DNA from: Chryseobacterium sp. 7
GTDB lineage: Bacteria > Bacteroidota > Bacteroidia > Flavobacteriales > Weeksellaceae
Direction: 5' to 3'
Assembly (NCBI RefSeq): GCF_003663845.1
Contig: NZ_RCCA01000002.1
Span: 62,001-126,000, forward strand
Length of the DNA: 64,000 bases
Shown here: positions 47,817-56,104 of the stretch, one piece after another
Layout: every line of letters begins with the position of its first letter
How positions within the stretch are numbered: position 1 is the stretch's first letter
The notes under the pieces: model-generated
The model's database searches: none
Seen by the model: only the letters and a program-made list of their open reading frames with translations
Told to the model about the DNA's origin: nothing
Position numbers and translations under genes: made by a program

Positions 47817-48950
47817 ATGAATCAGAATATAAATCAGCTTAATACAGTCCTTAACTACGTAAAAGATACTTTTGTAGGTAAAAACGATGTCGTAGATCTG
47901 TTGGGAATATGCCTTTTGGCAAGAGAAAATGCCTTTTTATACGGACCTCCGGGGACTGCAAAATCTGCGATTGTAAGAACATTGGCAAAAACAGTGAAAG
48001 ACGGCAAAAACTTTGAATATTTATTAACCCGTTTTACAGAACCGAACGAAATTTTCGGACCTTTTGATATCAGAAAACTGAAAGAAGGCGAACTTCTGAC
48101 CAATACAGAAGGAATGATGCCGGAAGCTTCCATGGTTTTCCTGGATGAGATCTTTAATGCGAACTCTGCTATTTTGAATTCACTCCTAACAGCACTCAAC
48201 GAAAAAATCTTTAAGAGAGGAAAAGAAACAAAACACTTACCAGCATTGATGTTTGTAGGTGCAAGTAACGTTCTTCCGGAAGATGAAGCTTTGAATGCTT
48301 TATTTGACCGTTTTTTGGTAAGAATCAATGTAGATTACGTTAACCCGGAACTCTTACAACAGGTACTTTTAGCCGGAAGAAAACTGGAAAACGAAGAAGA
48401 AACCGAAATTCCGGAAATTCATGCTGATGAGATCAGACAATTACAGAATCTCTGTAAAACAATAGATCTTAGGCCCATTTATGAAGTCTACCTGAATACC
48501 ATTATGAGCCTTCGAAATACAGGAATTGCCATTTCAGACCGTAGAGCGGTGAAGCTTCAGAACCTGATTGCTGCAAGCGCACTGATCTGCGGAAGAAAAG
48601 AAGCTGTGCTTTCCGATCTCTGGGTTTTGAAACATATCTGGGATACAGAAGAACAGATTGAAATTCTGGAAGGGATTATCAACAGAACAATTGAGAAAGA
48701 TGATCACCCCGATTCCCATCCGCAGGCGATGCAAAACAAAACTCCCAATCCGGAAGAAGTTATGAAAGACGTAAAAATTCTTGTGGAAAAATGGAATGGA
48801 GGAACATTAAGTTTTGAAGAACAGAACGTAATAAAAGATAAACTGAGGTATCTGCAGACCCGTTGTGACTGGATCAGGAATCCGGATCAGAAGCAGTATA
48901 TCCAGCAAGAAATTGAAAGCTTATGGCAGAAGATTCTTCAAAGCGTTTAA
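47817..48950 (+). CDS. MoxR-family AAA+ ATPase
   Basis: 377 residues. Walker A is YGPPGTAKSAIV (about 39-50), Walker B is MVFLDEIFNAN (about 106-116) and sensor 1 lies in FVGASNVLPED, with an Arg finger region in ALFDRFLVRINV. The C-terminal helical lid includes AISDRRAVKLQNL. MoxR ATPases act as chaperone-like remodellers with vWA partners, and here it is the engine of the ternary system. It overlaps the next gene by 28 bases. Confidence 0.93.
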   Translation: MNQNINQLNTVLNYVKDTFVGKNDVVDLLGICLLARENAFLYGPPGTAKSAIVRTLAKTVKDGKNFEYLLTRFTEPNEIFGPFDIRKLKEGELLTNTEGMMPEASMVFLDEIFNANSAILNSLLTALNEKIFKRGKETKHLPALMFVGASNVLPEDEALNALFDRFLVRINVDYVNPELLQQVLLAGRKLENEEETEIPEIHADEIRQLQNLCKTIDLRPIYEVYLNTIMSLRNTGIAISDRRAVKLQNLIAASALICGRKEAVLSDLWVLKHIWDTEEQIEILEGIINRTIEKDDHPDSHPQAMQNKTPNPEEVMKDVKILVEKWNGGTLSFEEQNVIKDKLRYLQTRCDWIRNPDQKQYIQQEIESLWQKILQSV

Positions 48951-49666
48951 AAGAATTCTGGGCGGAAATTCCCCGTGCTGATGAAGATTTTCTGGGCTCA
49001 ATCAGAGACTGGAAGAATATTCAGATTGCCGTAGATGACGACACGATCTGGCTGAAAGGTTTTACCGAAGAACAGGCAATAGCCTCAGAAATACAGCAAC
49101 TGCCGGATTTTATTTTATATGAACTTCGTGATGGGCTTTTATTTAGAAAAGAAGCTTTAGTTCCGAGTAAAAAAATGAGAACAGCACTGCTCTGGGTTCC
49201 TATAGACAAAGCATTGCAGCTGAGCCTTCCACCTTCCAACCAGAATTATTTTGGAATTCACGAACAGGTTCACATAAAATTAAAAGAAAGTAATGAAGAA
49301 CAGCCGGTAATCGCTTTACTCAGCAATATAAATGATATTAAGGAAGCTATTGTAGTATTGCACAAATTTAAACTTGAAAAAATAAAATGGACCTTACTGG
49401 GAGATAAAGCACTGTTTATAGGTGTTCCGCTTCTAAGCTTTCCCGGAAAGACCTATTGGACCAAAGACAGGCATCTACTGCCTGCCGGTCTGGATTTTGA
49501 ATTTAAAAATGTAAGTACGCTGTTGCAGCAGAAATATAATAAAGAGCCGGAAGACTTACTGTTATGGGACGAAAACGGAAACTGTCTTTTAATTAAAGAA
49601 ACAGATTTCCGTCCATTGTCCGTCAGCTCATTCCGTCTTACCGAAAAATCAAGACAATGGAATTAA
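48923..49666 (+). CDS. Accessory protein following MoxR (bpX-type)
   Basis: 247 residues. It begins within the MoxR gene (overlap 28) and ends within the vWA gene (overlap 10), so all three are translationally coupled. The protein is alpha/beta with ILYELRDGLLFRKEALVPSK and LPPSNQNYFGIHEQVHIKLK in the middle. There is no catalytic motif or TM. The position between MoxR and vWA is typical for adaptor domains of these operons. Confidence 0.65.
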   Translation: MAEDSSKRLKEFWAEIPRADEDFLGSIRDWKNIQIAVDDDTIWLKGFTEEQAIASEIQQLPDFILYELRDGLLFRKEALVPSKKMRTALLWVPIDKALQLSLPPSNQNYFGIHEQVHIKLKESNEEQPVIALLSNINDIKEAIVVLHKFKLEKIKWTLLGDKALFIGVPLLSFPGKTYWTKDRHLLPAGLDFEFKNVSTLLQQKYNKEPEDLLLWDENGNCLLIKETDFRPLSVSSFRLTEKSRQWN

Positions 49667-52035
49667 AGGCCTATTTCCAGTCCTACGAAAATTACTTTTG
49701 GGAATGGAAAACAGATGAGGATGTTCCCGGAGATTGCGGTTATCATGATAACAATCTTCTCTCCGTACCGGAGGTGGGAGCAATTGCTTACAGACCTTAT
49801 ATAATGGAAATTCTGAACCAGCTTCAGCCCGTGGGATGGCCTCCTTTCGGGGCATTGCTTATGGTTTTATACGCCATGCAGGATGGTTACACAGATTTTG
49901 CCCGTCCGTTGAGACGTACAGCTGAATTTTATAGTGGAGAAGATTTTGAATTCCGTGTGGAAAAACAAATTGAATTCCTTGAAAAAATAAAATCACTTCC
50001 CAAAGTTTACAAACAAAGACAGAACAGAATTGTGCTGCTTCAGACCATTTTTGGAAACGGACACAACAGATTATCTCCCAGTCTTTCTGATGGTTTCTTA
50101 AGATTCTACTATAAAAGACCGCAGGAACTTGCAGTCAGCGCAGAAAAACATGATGACGCTTCATCCGCTTTAAACAAAGATCTGAGTGCTCTGAATCTGA
50201 ACGAAAAATTTCCTACTGCGCAATCTATCATTGATGCCATGAAAGGCTTGATTCATGAACCTGAACTGGAAGATGAGGTGGTAGAAGAAGAAACTACGGC
50301 AGATAACAATAAAGACTTCATCACAGAATTAATTGAAGAGCCAAAGACTTTTCACATAGGAAGCCTGATCAAAAGAATCTGGAGCGGACTGAAAATTCCA
50401 ATGCGTCATCTTTCCCCCGGTGAACAACCCATCGGAGGAATCTCTGATATGACCAATAAAGGTGACTTTCACAGAATGCTACTTTCCGAATTTGCCAATG
50501 AAGATGACGTCTTCATGAATCGTGTAGCCAATAATGAGGCACTTTACATCCAAAGAGAAATTCCGCCTGAAGAAAATATTTTTGAAAGAATTATCCTGAT
50601 TGATACTTCCCTTAGAAACTGGGGAACTCCAAAAGTATTAGCCTATGCCTCGGCAATTGCCGTTATCAAACATCCGAAAGCTCATTCCGAATGTAAAGTC
50701 GTTGCACTAGGACAGGCAGCTATTCCCATTACACTCAACAAAGTGGAAGAGGTGGTTGAAAACCTGAATCAGGTTAGTCCCATTCTTGAAGTTTCGGAAG
50801 CGCTGGAGAAATTTTTTAATGAACACTATTCAGAAAAGGATATTGAAGTGTTCTTTATTACCCATCAGGATAATATGGAGGATGAAAAAATTCAGCGGGT
50901 TGTACATCAGAACAGAGATCAATTGAAATTTTTGGTGACAACGTCTTCGGATGGAGAAATCAATTTTTATAAACATCACAAAGGAGCAAGGAAACATATT
51001 CAGAAAATAAAACTTCCGTTGCAGGAGTTGTGGGCTAACCCACCGCAGCAAAAACAATCTACTCATAATTTCAATGGAAAGAAAACAGATCTCCCACAAA
51101 ACTATCCGATCTTATTTCCAACACCTGTCAATAAGATCGCTAAGTTTTTATATGAAGGAGAATTTTTCATTCTGAGTTCAAAAAAACAATTGCTGAAGAC
51201 TTATCTTTCTGATAATTATTACGACAGACATTCCTACGATTATTATAAAACCCATCATGGTTGTGAAGTTTTGTTTGATAAAATTTCCATAAAACCGAAA
51301 GGACAATTTGCTCTTACAAAAAACAGACAGCAGCATTTTATTCTGTGTCAGTATCAGCCTGATCAGAAATTAATTTCAAAGCTTAATCTTAATACCGGAG
51401 AATATTCTGAGCAGAATCTTACAGGAATGCATATTCCGGAATCTTACAGACTGATTTATTTCGGGCGGAATTTTTATCTGCATCATCCGGATAGTGAAAC
51501 CCACTACAAAATCAATATTGATGGGAATATCTCTGTAGAGCCTATTACCGGAAAAGACAAAGAATTTGAAAAAAATAATATAAAAGCCGAGGCCGAAGTT
51601 GCCAAGCTGAAAGGAAGCGGATTAAAAGTGATCAATAATTTCAATAAAATAGGAATCAACAAGTACGAAAACCTCGTTGTTTCTGGAAATGAATTATACA
51701 GTGCCTCAGAAAATACGCTGAATTTTTCCAAAAATAAATATGATATCCGAATTTTTGCAGAACAGAATAAAAATAAATTTACATTCCCTGACGGCAGTGA
51801 AATCATTACAGATTCACGGGGAATGCTGACCTTCCGAAGCAGTAACAAGAGCATCGAAGAATTTTTTATCCCGTCTACACTGGGCGGTTTTCTCTCGTTA
51901 GCTACCTATACGGAATTTGGCGGATCAGAATATTATCTTCCGGAACATGCATTGTTGAAAGTAAGAACAATGGATGATATGTGCGAACGGTTTTTAAAAC
52001 CATTTATAGAACAGATTTTGGAGTATGGAGCTTAG
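49657..52035 (+). CDS. vWA-beta-propeller protein of the ternary system
   Basis: 792 residues. An N-terminal helical domain of about 230 residues precedes a vWA domain with a MIDAS-like IILIDTSLRNWGTP (about 310-323) and a distal EVFFITHQDNMED strand. From about 470 to the end, repeated beta-strand blades (for example FLYEGEFFILSSKKQLLKTY, HFILCQYQPDQKLIS, YRLIYFGRNFYLHHPDSE) indicate a beta-propeller. This fusion is the hallmark of the predicted MoxR-vWA-propeller conflict systems. The DxS-type metal site appears intact. It overlaps the next gene by 11 bases. Confidence 0.85.
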   Translation: MELKAYFQSYENYFWEWKTDEDVPGDCGYHDNNLLSVPEVGAIAYRPYIMEILNQLQPVGWPPFGALLMVLYAMQDGYTDFARPLRRTAEFYSGEDFEFRVEKQIEFLEKIKSLPKVYKQRQNRIVLLQTIFGNGHNRLSPSLSDGFLRFYYKRPQELAVSAEKHDDASSALNKDLSALNLNEKFPTAQSIIDAMKGLIHEPELEDEVVEEETTADNNKDFITELIEEPKTFHIGSLIKRIWSGLKIPMRHLSPGEQPIGGISDMTNKGDFHRMLLSEFANEDDVFMNRVANNEALYIQREIPPEENIFERIILIDTSLRNWGTPKVLAYASAIAVIKHPKAHSECKVVALGQAAIPITLNKVEEVVENLNQVSPILEVSEALEKFFNEHYSEKDIEVFFITHQDNMEDEKIQRVVHQNRDQLKFLVTTSSDGEINFYKHHKGARKHIQKIKLPLQELWANPPQQKQSTHNFNGKKTDLPQNYPILFPTPVNKIAKFLYEGEFFILSSKKQLLKTYLSDNYYDRHSYDYYKTHHGCEVLFDKISIKPKGQFALTKNRQQHFILCQYQPDQKLISKLNLNTGEYSEQNLTGMHIPESYRLIYFGRNFYLHHPDSETHYKINIDGNISVEPITGKDKEFEKNNIKAEAEVAKLKGSGLKVINNFNKIGINKYENLVVSGNELYSASENTLNFSKNKYDIRIFAEQNKNKFTFPDGSEIITDSRGMLTFRSSNKSIEEFFIPSTLGGFLSLATYTEFGGSEYYLPEHALLKVRTMDDMCERFLKPFIEQILEYGA

Positions 52036-53716
52036 AATAAAACCTTTCCCGAAAAATAACTACCCCAAAAAAGGACTTTTGATCAAAGGTTCCTCACCTG
52101 TTGTTTGGCTTCAGGAAATGGAGACCCTTGGGATTAATTTAAGTCAGGTTAGATCTTATGCTATTCCGGCAAATAGTCCTAATGTGCTGTATGGATGTTT
52201 TCTTATTTTTAATGATCATGCTCCACAGGAAACAGGCAGAAACGCTTACTTTCAAAGTGTAGATGACAGGCTTTTTATTCCTGAAAATACGATCTTTTAT
52301 CCTAAAATAAATCCTGAAGACTGGGCACAGCTTGACTCCCGTTTTCTGATCATGCATCCAGAATTCGGATTGGTAAAACTGTCTGAGGAAATCGACTGGA
52401 TTTCACTAATTCAACAGCCTGAAACTATAAAAGAAAATATCAGAAGACCACTGAACGGAGTTTCAATTCCACAAAAAATAGAAAGCTATACAGTGGAAAT
52501 GGATGACGAAAAAGTAATGGAAGCATTACAGCCAAAACAAACCGAAGAAGAATGGATGAACAACCTGCCTTTTGACCTTAAAAAAGTAATGGCCGGGAAT
52601 AAAAAAGAAATAGAAAAATATTTAAAATACATTGAAAAATACCCTGAACGAGCCGTAGAATTAGGCGTTTCTTTGGATGTTATGGGAACTTCCAGAGGAG
52701 ATGGATTTGGTCAGTTTACCTGGCTGGAAGGATTGTTTGGTGGAGGCTCTGCAGGTAAAACAGAAAGTGCAGGAACAAAGAATTTCCGCAGAGTATTCTG
52801 GGCGCTTATTATTGCAGCTATTGTGCTGAGGATTGCATTACCTTCAAAAAATAATTCTGAGCAGGAAGAAATAGGTTCTTCAGGAAAAATTGAAAGTAAT
52901 AAAGTAAAGGCACCTTCGGATATGATTGCTTTCCAGTCCGGAACTTCAGAAATTGATCTGAAAATAGATTCAATGTATCACCAGCAGAGAAAAGGATTAT
53001 CCAAAGAACTTATTCACGCAGGAATCATAGAATCCAAAACAGACAAAGACAAAGAGAATTATAAAAAAAGCGGTGGAAGAGAGGTAAGCGAAATAGGAAG
53101 TGATATCGAAAAGCTTGTGAATAAAGAAAAACGAAGCAGAGACTCTCTCAAAACGATCTACACCAAAAAAATTACAAAACACATAGAAGAAAAAACCGAA
53201 AAGCTACAGCGTAAAATTTCAGATTCTCTGAAACAATACACTCAAGGAAAACCTGTGAATGGAGATGTCGTAAAATATCTTCTGAAAAAAAGAAAAGCTT
53301 TAATGGCAGATTCCTTGGGAAAACTTTACGGGACGCTGGATATTGTGGATCCTTCTTCTGCATCTATTGATAAAGCAAAAATAAAAGCGATAGCTCCGGA
53401 AGGAAGCCCATTAGAGAAAAAGGCTCCGGTTTCAGACATTATGTACATGGTGATCCTGATGATTGCCGGAGTAGGATTGTACTTATTCCTGTTTAAAAAT
53501 AAATCATTAAACCTTGGCGGAGACAATGTTCCGGTATGGGTAAAGTTGATTTTAATTGCCATCCTTGTAGCCATGCTTGTATACTTATTTTATCCGCTGG
53601 TCAAAATGTTTGGGTACAACTGGTTTGTATGGGTGCTTGTTATTTGTGTGATGCTGCTTCTTTATCGTCTGTTTAGAGAAGATAAAACCATTTTAAACTC
53701 CGATGATGATGAATAG
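52025..53716 (+). CDS. Membrane-anchored accessory protein of the ternary system
   Basis: 563 residues. A soluble N-terminal domain (about 1-250) includes VVWLQEMETLGINLSQVRSY. A TM helix at about 258-275 (VFWALIIAAIVLRIALPS) is followed by a charged coiled-coil-like stretch of about 170 residues. Three C-terminal TM helices end the protein (VILMIAGVGLYLFLF, ILIAILVAMLVYLFY and VWVLVICVMLLLYRLF). It ties the cytoplasmic system to the membrane. It overlaps both neighbours. Function is inferred from context. Confidence 0.7.
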   Translation: MELRIKPFPKNNYPKKGLLIKGSSPVVWLQEMETLGINLSQVRSYAIPANSPNVLYGCFLIFNDHAPQETGRNAYFQSVDDRLFIPENTIFYPKINPEDWAQLDSRFLIMHPEFGLVKLSEEIDWISLIQQPETIKENIRRPLNGVSIPQKIESYTVEMDDEKVMEALQPKQTEEEWMNNLPFDLKKVMAGNKKEIEKYLKYIEKYPERAVELGVSLDVMGTSRGDGFGQFTWLEGLFGGGSAGKTESAGTKNFRRVFWALIIAAIVLRIALPSKNNSEQEEIGSSGKIESNKVKAPSDMIAFQSGTSEIDLKIDSMYHQQRKGLSKELIHAGIIESKTDKDKENYKKSGGREVSEIGSDIEKLVNKEKRSRDSLKTIYTKKITKHIEEKTEKLQRKISDSLKQYTQGKPVNGDVVKYLLKKRKALMADSLGKLYGTLDIVDPSSASIDKAKIKAIAPEGSPLEKKAPVSDIMYMVILMIAGVGLYLFLFKNKSLNLGGDNVPVWVKLILIAILVAMLVYLFYPLVKMFGYNWFVWVLVICVMLLLYRLFREDKTILNSDDDE

Positions 53717-54731
53717 ACAGAAATTTATAGACAAATTTATAGCAGCTTTTGTGTTGCTGGCAATGTTCAAGGTTATCGGGATTGTAGCCCAGCTATTCCA
53801 CGAAAGTTTCTGGAGTGTGATCGGAACATTGATTATTTTCCTGATCGTAGCCTTTATTATCCTTTTGGTGATCACCTCTTTAAAAGATAAAGAACAAAAT
53901 AACAGAAATTCTTCAGGAAGAAAAGGCAGCGGAAGCAGCAGTTTCTATCTGGAAAATTCTCTTTTTGACAGGATCAGAAGCAAATACGAAGAACTTGCTG
54001 AAAAATATATTGCCGAAAAAGATTATAAAAAAGCAGCCAGAGTTTATATGAATCTTTTGCAGGACAACTACAGAGGAGCAAAAACACTGGAAAACGGAGG
54101 CTTTTATAATGAAGCGGCAGTAGTATATCTTAAAAAACTGAATAATAAATCCGATGCCGCCGCCTGCTACGAAAAAGCAAAACAGTTCAAAAAAGCCATT
54201 GATCTCTACAAAGAAATGGAGCAGAAAGAAAAAGTAGGAGATCTCTATAAAGAAATCAACGATCTTAAAAATGCCCATCACTATTACCAGATGGTAGCAG
54301 AAGATTATATGACTAACAGCCAGATGGTGAAAGCTTCCCTGATTTATCGTAAAAAGATGGAAAAAACAGAAGATGCTCAGAAAGTGCTGTTGAAGGGATG
54401 GGAAGAAGATAAAGATGCTTTCAACTGTTTGAATAATTATTTTGCAAATATTTTCGACATTAAAAAATTAGAATCTGAAATTCTGAATTTATATGAAAAG
54501 ACTCCGGCCTATAAAAAGATTATCTATCTGGAAGCCATGAAACATGAATTCAAAAAAGATCTGAAATTACAGGCAGCCACCAGAAATATAGCCTACGAAA
54601 TCATCGCCGAAAAAGTAAATACCCGTTCCGAAATTGTAAATGAACTGAAATTCTTTAATCCCCATGATGACGTAATTCTGAAAGATATCTCAAGATTCAA
54701 AACAGGAAGAAATAAAATGTTCAGGAATTAA
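53703..54731 (+). CDS. Membrane-anchored TPR-like protein of the ternary system
   Basis: 342 residues. Two TM helices lie at about 10-55 (AAFVLLAMFKVIGIVAQLF and IGTLIIFLIVAFIILLVI). From about 95 onward, TPR-like helical repeats occur: YIAEKDYKKAARVYMNLL, GGFYNEAAVVYLKKL, DAAACYEKAKQFKKAIDLYK and NDLKNAHHYYQMVAEDY. It is the last gene and overlaps the previous one by 14 bases. It probably serves as a scaffold for partner recruitment. Confidence 0.72.
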   Translation: MMMNRQKFIDKFIAAFVLLAMFKVIGIVAQLFHESFWSVIGTLIIFLIVAFIILLVITSLKDKEQNNRNSSGRKGSGSSSFYLENSLFDRIRSKYEELAEKYIAEKDYKKAARVYMNLLQDNYRGAKTLENGGFYNEAAVVYLKKLNNKSDAAACYEKAKQFKKAIDLYKEMEQKEKVGDLYKEINDLKNAHHYYQMVAEDYMTNSQMVKASLIYRKKMEKTEDAQKVLLKGWEEDKDAFNCLNNYFANIFDIKKLESEILNLYEKTPAYKKIIYLEAMKHEFKKDLKLQAATRNIAYEIIAEKVNTRSEIVNELKFFNPHDDVILKDISRFKTGRNKMFRN

Positions 54732-54774
54732 ATATTTAAAGATTGAAGAATTTAAAAATTAAAAAATAACTTCT

Positions 54775-54852
54775 GCTTCATCAAATCAATTTTTAATTGA
54801 TTCTCCTTAGCTCCCTAAAAATAAGAAACTCCTGAAATAAAACTTTGCGTTT
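54775..54852 (+). repeat. Direct repeat, copy 1
   Basis: The block from GCTTCATCAAATCAAT to AACTTTGCGTTT contains the landmark TTAGCTCCCTAAAAATAAGA. A near-identical second copy lies at 54979-55054. The repeats separate the ternary-system operon from the leader/tRNA-like island. Confidence 0.8.
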
Positions 54853-54893
54853 AAGATAACAGAGTAATTCTGTTTTGTTGGAAAACGCAAAGT
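54842..54893. repeat. Inverted repeat ACTTTGCGTTT / AAACGCAAAGT
   Basis: A perfect 11-bp inverted repeat with a 30-base loop lies at the end of direct-repeat copy 1. It may act as a terminator-like hairpin, though no T-tract follows. Confidence 0.65.
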
Positions 54894-54978
54894 CGCAAAG
54901 ATTTTATAAATTTTATATATAATTTTTAAGACGCAAGAAAATCGAAGATTTTCAGCCAGTTAAAAAAATATATTTTCA

Positions 54979-55054
54979 GCTTCATCAATCAATGTTAATT
55001 GATTCCCCTTAGCTCCCTAAAAATAAGAAACTCCTGAAATTAAAACTTTGCGTT
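54979..55054 (+). repeat. Direct repeat, copy 2
   Basis: This copy shares CCTTAGCTCCCTAAAAATAA and AACTCCTGAAAT with copy 1 and differs by a few substitutions and indels. There is no coding potential between the copies. Confidence 0.8.
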
Positions 55055-55139
55055 AAAAAAAGCATTATCTATAAGTATCAGAATCGCCCTTTTTATTATC
55101 CTTCCTTGTGGAAATAATAAAATAATATCAAAAAAGATT

Positions 55140-55147
55140 TATCTTTG
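55140..55147 (+). promoter_or_regulatory. Promoter -7 element of leader module 1
   Basis: TATCTTTG followed by CA is a full match to the Bacteroidota TAnnTTTG element. The start codon of leader ORF 1 lies 13 bases after it. No clear -33 element is seen at normal spacing. Confidence 0.6.
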
Positions 55148-55159
55148 CACCAGAAAATT

Positions 55160-55288
55160 ATGACAATACAAAGAGCACATATCAATGCGGAACTATTCGA
55201 AAGTCCTTCTAATAAAGGATTATTAGGGTATGATGAGGTGATATGGAATGAGGCGAAATGTGCTGACTTTGGAAATTATTTACTATAA
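55160..55288 (+). CDS. Leader peptide 1 containing all 20 amino acids
   Basis: 42 codons, ATG to TAA. The translation contains every one of the 20 amino acids: Trp at codon 29, Cys at 34, and single Met, Gln, Arg, His, Thr, Val and Pro residues. Rare-type codons ATA, AGA and CTA are included. The ORF lies just after a strong promoter element and 31 bases before a strong terminator. Codons 31-32 (GAG GCG) can pair with the terminator's 5' arm. This is the layout of an attenuation leader, but tuned to all amino acids instead of one. The product itself is probably not functional. Confidence 0.8.
   Translation: MTIQRAHINAELFESPSNKGLLGYDEVIWNEAKCADFGNYLL
55250..55255 (+). promoter_or_regulatory. 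Antiterminator segment in leader 1
   Basis: GAGGCG within codons 31-32 is complementary to CGCCTC at 55322-55327, the 5' arm of the downstream terminator. A G-U pair with the preceding T extends the pairing to 7 bp. A ribosome stalled earlier in the ORF would leave this segment free to break the terminator. Confidence 0.65.
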
Positions 55289-55319
55289 ACTTGTAAAAAA
55301 TTAATCAAAATACAACAGA

Positions 55320-55349
55320 AACGCCTCGGAAAACCGAGGCGTTTTTTGT
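55320..55349 (+). terminator. Attenuator terminator of module 1
   Basis: A perfect 10-bp stem (AACGCCTCGG / CCGAGGCGTT) with an AAAA loop is followed by TTTTTTG. Confidence 0.92.
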
Positions 55350-55570
55350 TTTTTAGGTCAGAAATTATTTAGAATGAAAAAAAATAACCATAAACATGAA
55401 AATTTTTTAATCAACAATGAAACTTTAATACGATAAAATAGAGTGATAAGCAACCCGGTGAGAGACAGTCATTTAGGTAATTAAGATATCTGCAAAATAT
55501 TGCGGACAGAAATTCTCTATTCTAAATTTAAATTATAATTAATTGATTATCAATGTTTTAATTTGAAAAT
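55350..55570. other. Spacer between the two leader modules
   Basis: About 220 AT-rich bases. I see no ORF above 20 codons with context, no tRNA-like fold and no terminator. It ends in the promoter of module 2. Confidence 0.5.
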
Positions 55571-55573
55571 TTA

Positions 55574-55605
55574 TTTGCAGGTTAAAAAAAATCATATTTA
55601 CTTTG
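55574..55605 (+). promoter_or_regulatory. Promoter of leader module 2
   Basis: TTTG at 55574-55577 and TTACTTTG at 55598-55605 are separated by 20 bases, close to the TTTG-N17-23-TAnnTTTG consensus. The leader ORF starts about 70 bases downstream. Confidence 0.65.
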
Positions 55606-55675
55606 CAACCGAAAATTGAAAGCAACAGGTTTTCAGGATTCAATTAAAAATAATTTAGAAACAAACAAAAATAAA

Positions 55676-55801
55676 ATGAAACAGTTACACAACATATTCA
55701 ATCAATATTCAAGACTATTCGGACAGGAACCGACAGGTGTTGCGTGTATTCTTGAAGGTGGAATTGTGGATAAAAGGTGCTTATATACGTGGATCAGCTA
55801 A
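55676..55801 (+). CDS. Leader peptide 2 containing all 20 amino acids
   Basis: 41 codons, ATG (55676) to TAA. As in leader 1, the translation holds all 20 amino acids: Cys at 24 and 35, Trp at 39, and single Met, His, Pro, Ala, Asp and Glu-poor segments. An in-frame start further upstream (TTG, 55616) is possible but adds 20 residues without context. The ORF sequence is not a copy of leader 1, so the shared property is composition, length and geometry, not homology. Codons 34-36 (AGG TGC TTA) can pair with the terminator arm. A terminator follows 24 bases after the stop, then the tRNA-like array. Confidence 0.8.
   Translation: MKQLHNIFNQYSRLFGQEPTGVACILEGGIVDKRCLYTWIS
55775..55782 (+). promoter_or_regulatory. 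Antiterminator segment in leader 2
   Basis: AGGTGCTT pairs over 8 positions (one G-U) with AAGCGCCT at 55827-55834, the 5' arm of the downstream terminator. It occupies nearly the same codon position (34-36) as in leader 1 (31-32). Confidence 0.68.
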
Positions 55802-55825
55802 TGATCTCTTACGTTTAAATATATG

Positions 55826-55856
55826 AAAGCGCCTCCCGAAAAGAGGCGCTTTTTTT
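55826..55856 (+). terminator. Attenuator terminator of module 2, directly before the tRNA-like array
   Basis: A perfect 10-bp stem (AAAGCGCCTC / GAGGCGCTTT) with a 7-base loop is followed by a run of T. The first tRNA-like gene begins three bases after the T-tract, so read-through here decides expression of the array. Confidence 0.92.
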
Positions 55857-55858
55857 AT

Positions 55859-55931
55859 GGTTTCTTTAGCTTATTTGGTAAAGCGCCGGTCTGTGGAACC
55901 GGAGAACAGGGTTCGATCCCCGGAGATACCC
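55859..55931 (+). tRNA. tRNA-like, anticodon GTG (His)
   Basis: Acceptor GGTTTCT/AGATACC pairs at 6 of 7 positions (T-T mismatch). D arm GCTT/AAGC, anticodon stem CCGGT/ACCGG with loop CTGTGGA. T arm CAGGG/CCCGG has one mismatch. The discriminator is C, as in true tRNA-His, but an extra base sits between acceptor and D arm. It is first in the array. Confidence 0.75.
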
Positions 55932-55940
55932 AAAATATAA

Positions 55941-56014
55941 AATCTCATAGCTCAATTGGTTAGAGCACCGGTCTTTTAAACCGGGGGTTGAAAGTTCAAA
56001 TCTTTCTGGGATTA
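55941..56014 (+). tRNA. tRNA-like, anticodon TTT (Lys)
   Basis: Complete cloverleaf: acceptor AATCTCA/TGGGATT (A1-U72, unusual), D arm GCTC/GAGC, anticodon stem CCGGT/ACCGG, T arm GAAAG/CTTTC with TTCAAAT. Discriminator A; followed by CAA, not CCA. Confidence 0.88.
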
Positions 56015-56022
56015 CAAAAAAC

Positions 56023-56096
56023 GGTTCCGTAGCTCAACTGGATAGAGTATGGGTTTTCTAAACCCAAAGTTAGAGGTTCGAGTCCTCTCGGAATCA
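56023..56096 (+). tRNA. tRNA-like, anticodon TCT (Arg)
   Basis: Acceptor GGTTCCG/CGGAATC (one G-U), D arm GCTC/GAGT, anticodon stem TGGGT/ACCCA with loop TTTCTAA, T arm AGAGG/CCTCT. Discriminator A. It decodes AGA, which is present in both leader ORFs. Confidence 0.88.
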
Positions 56097-56104
56097 CAAA
56101 AAAA

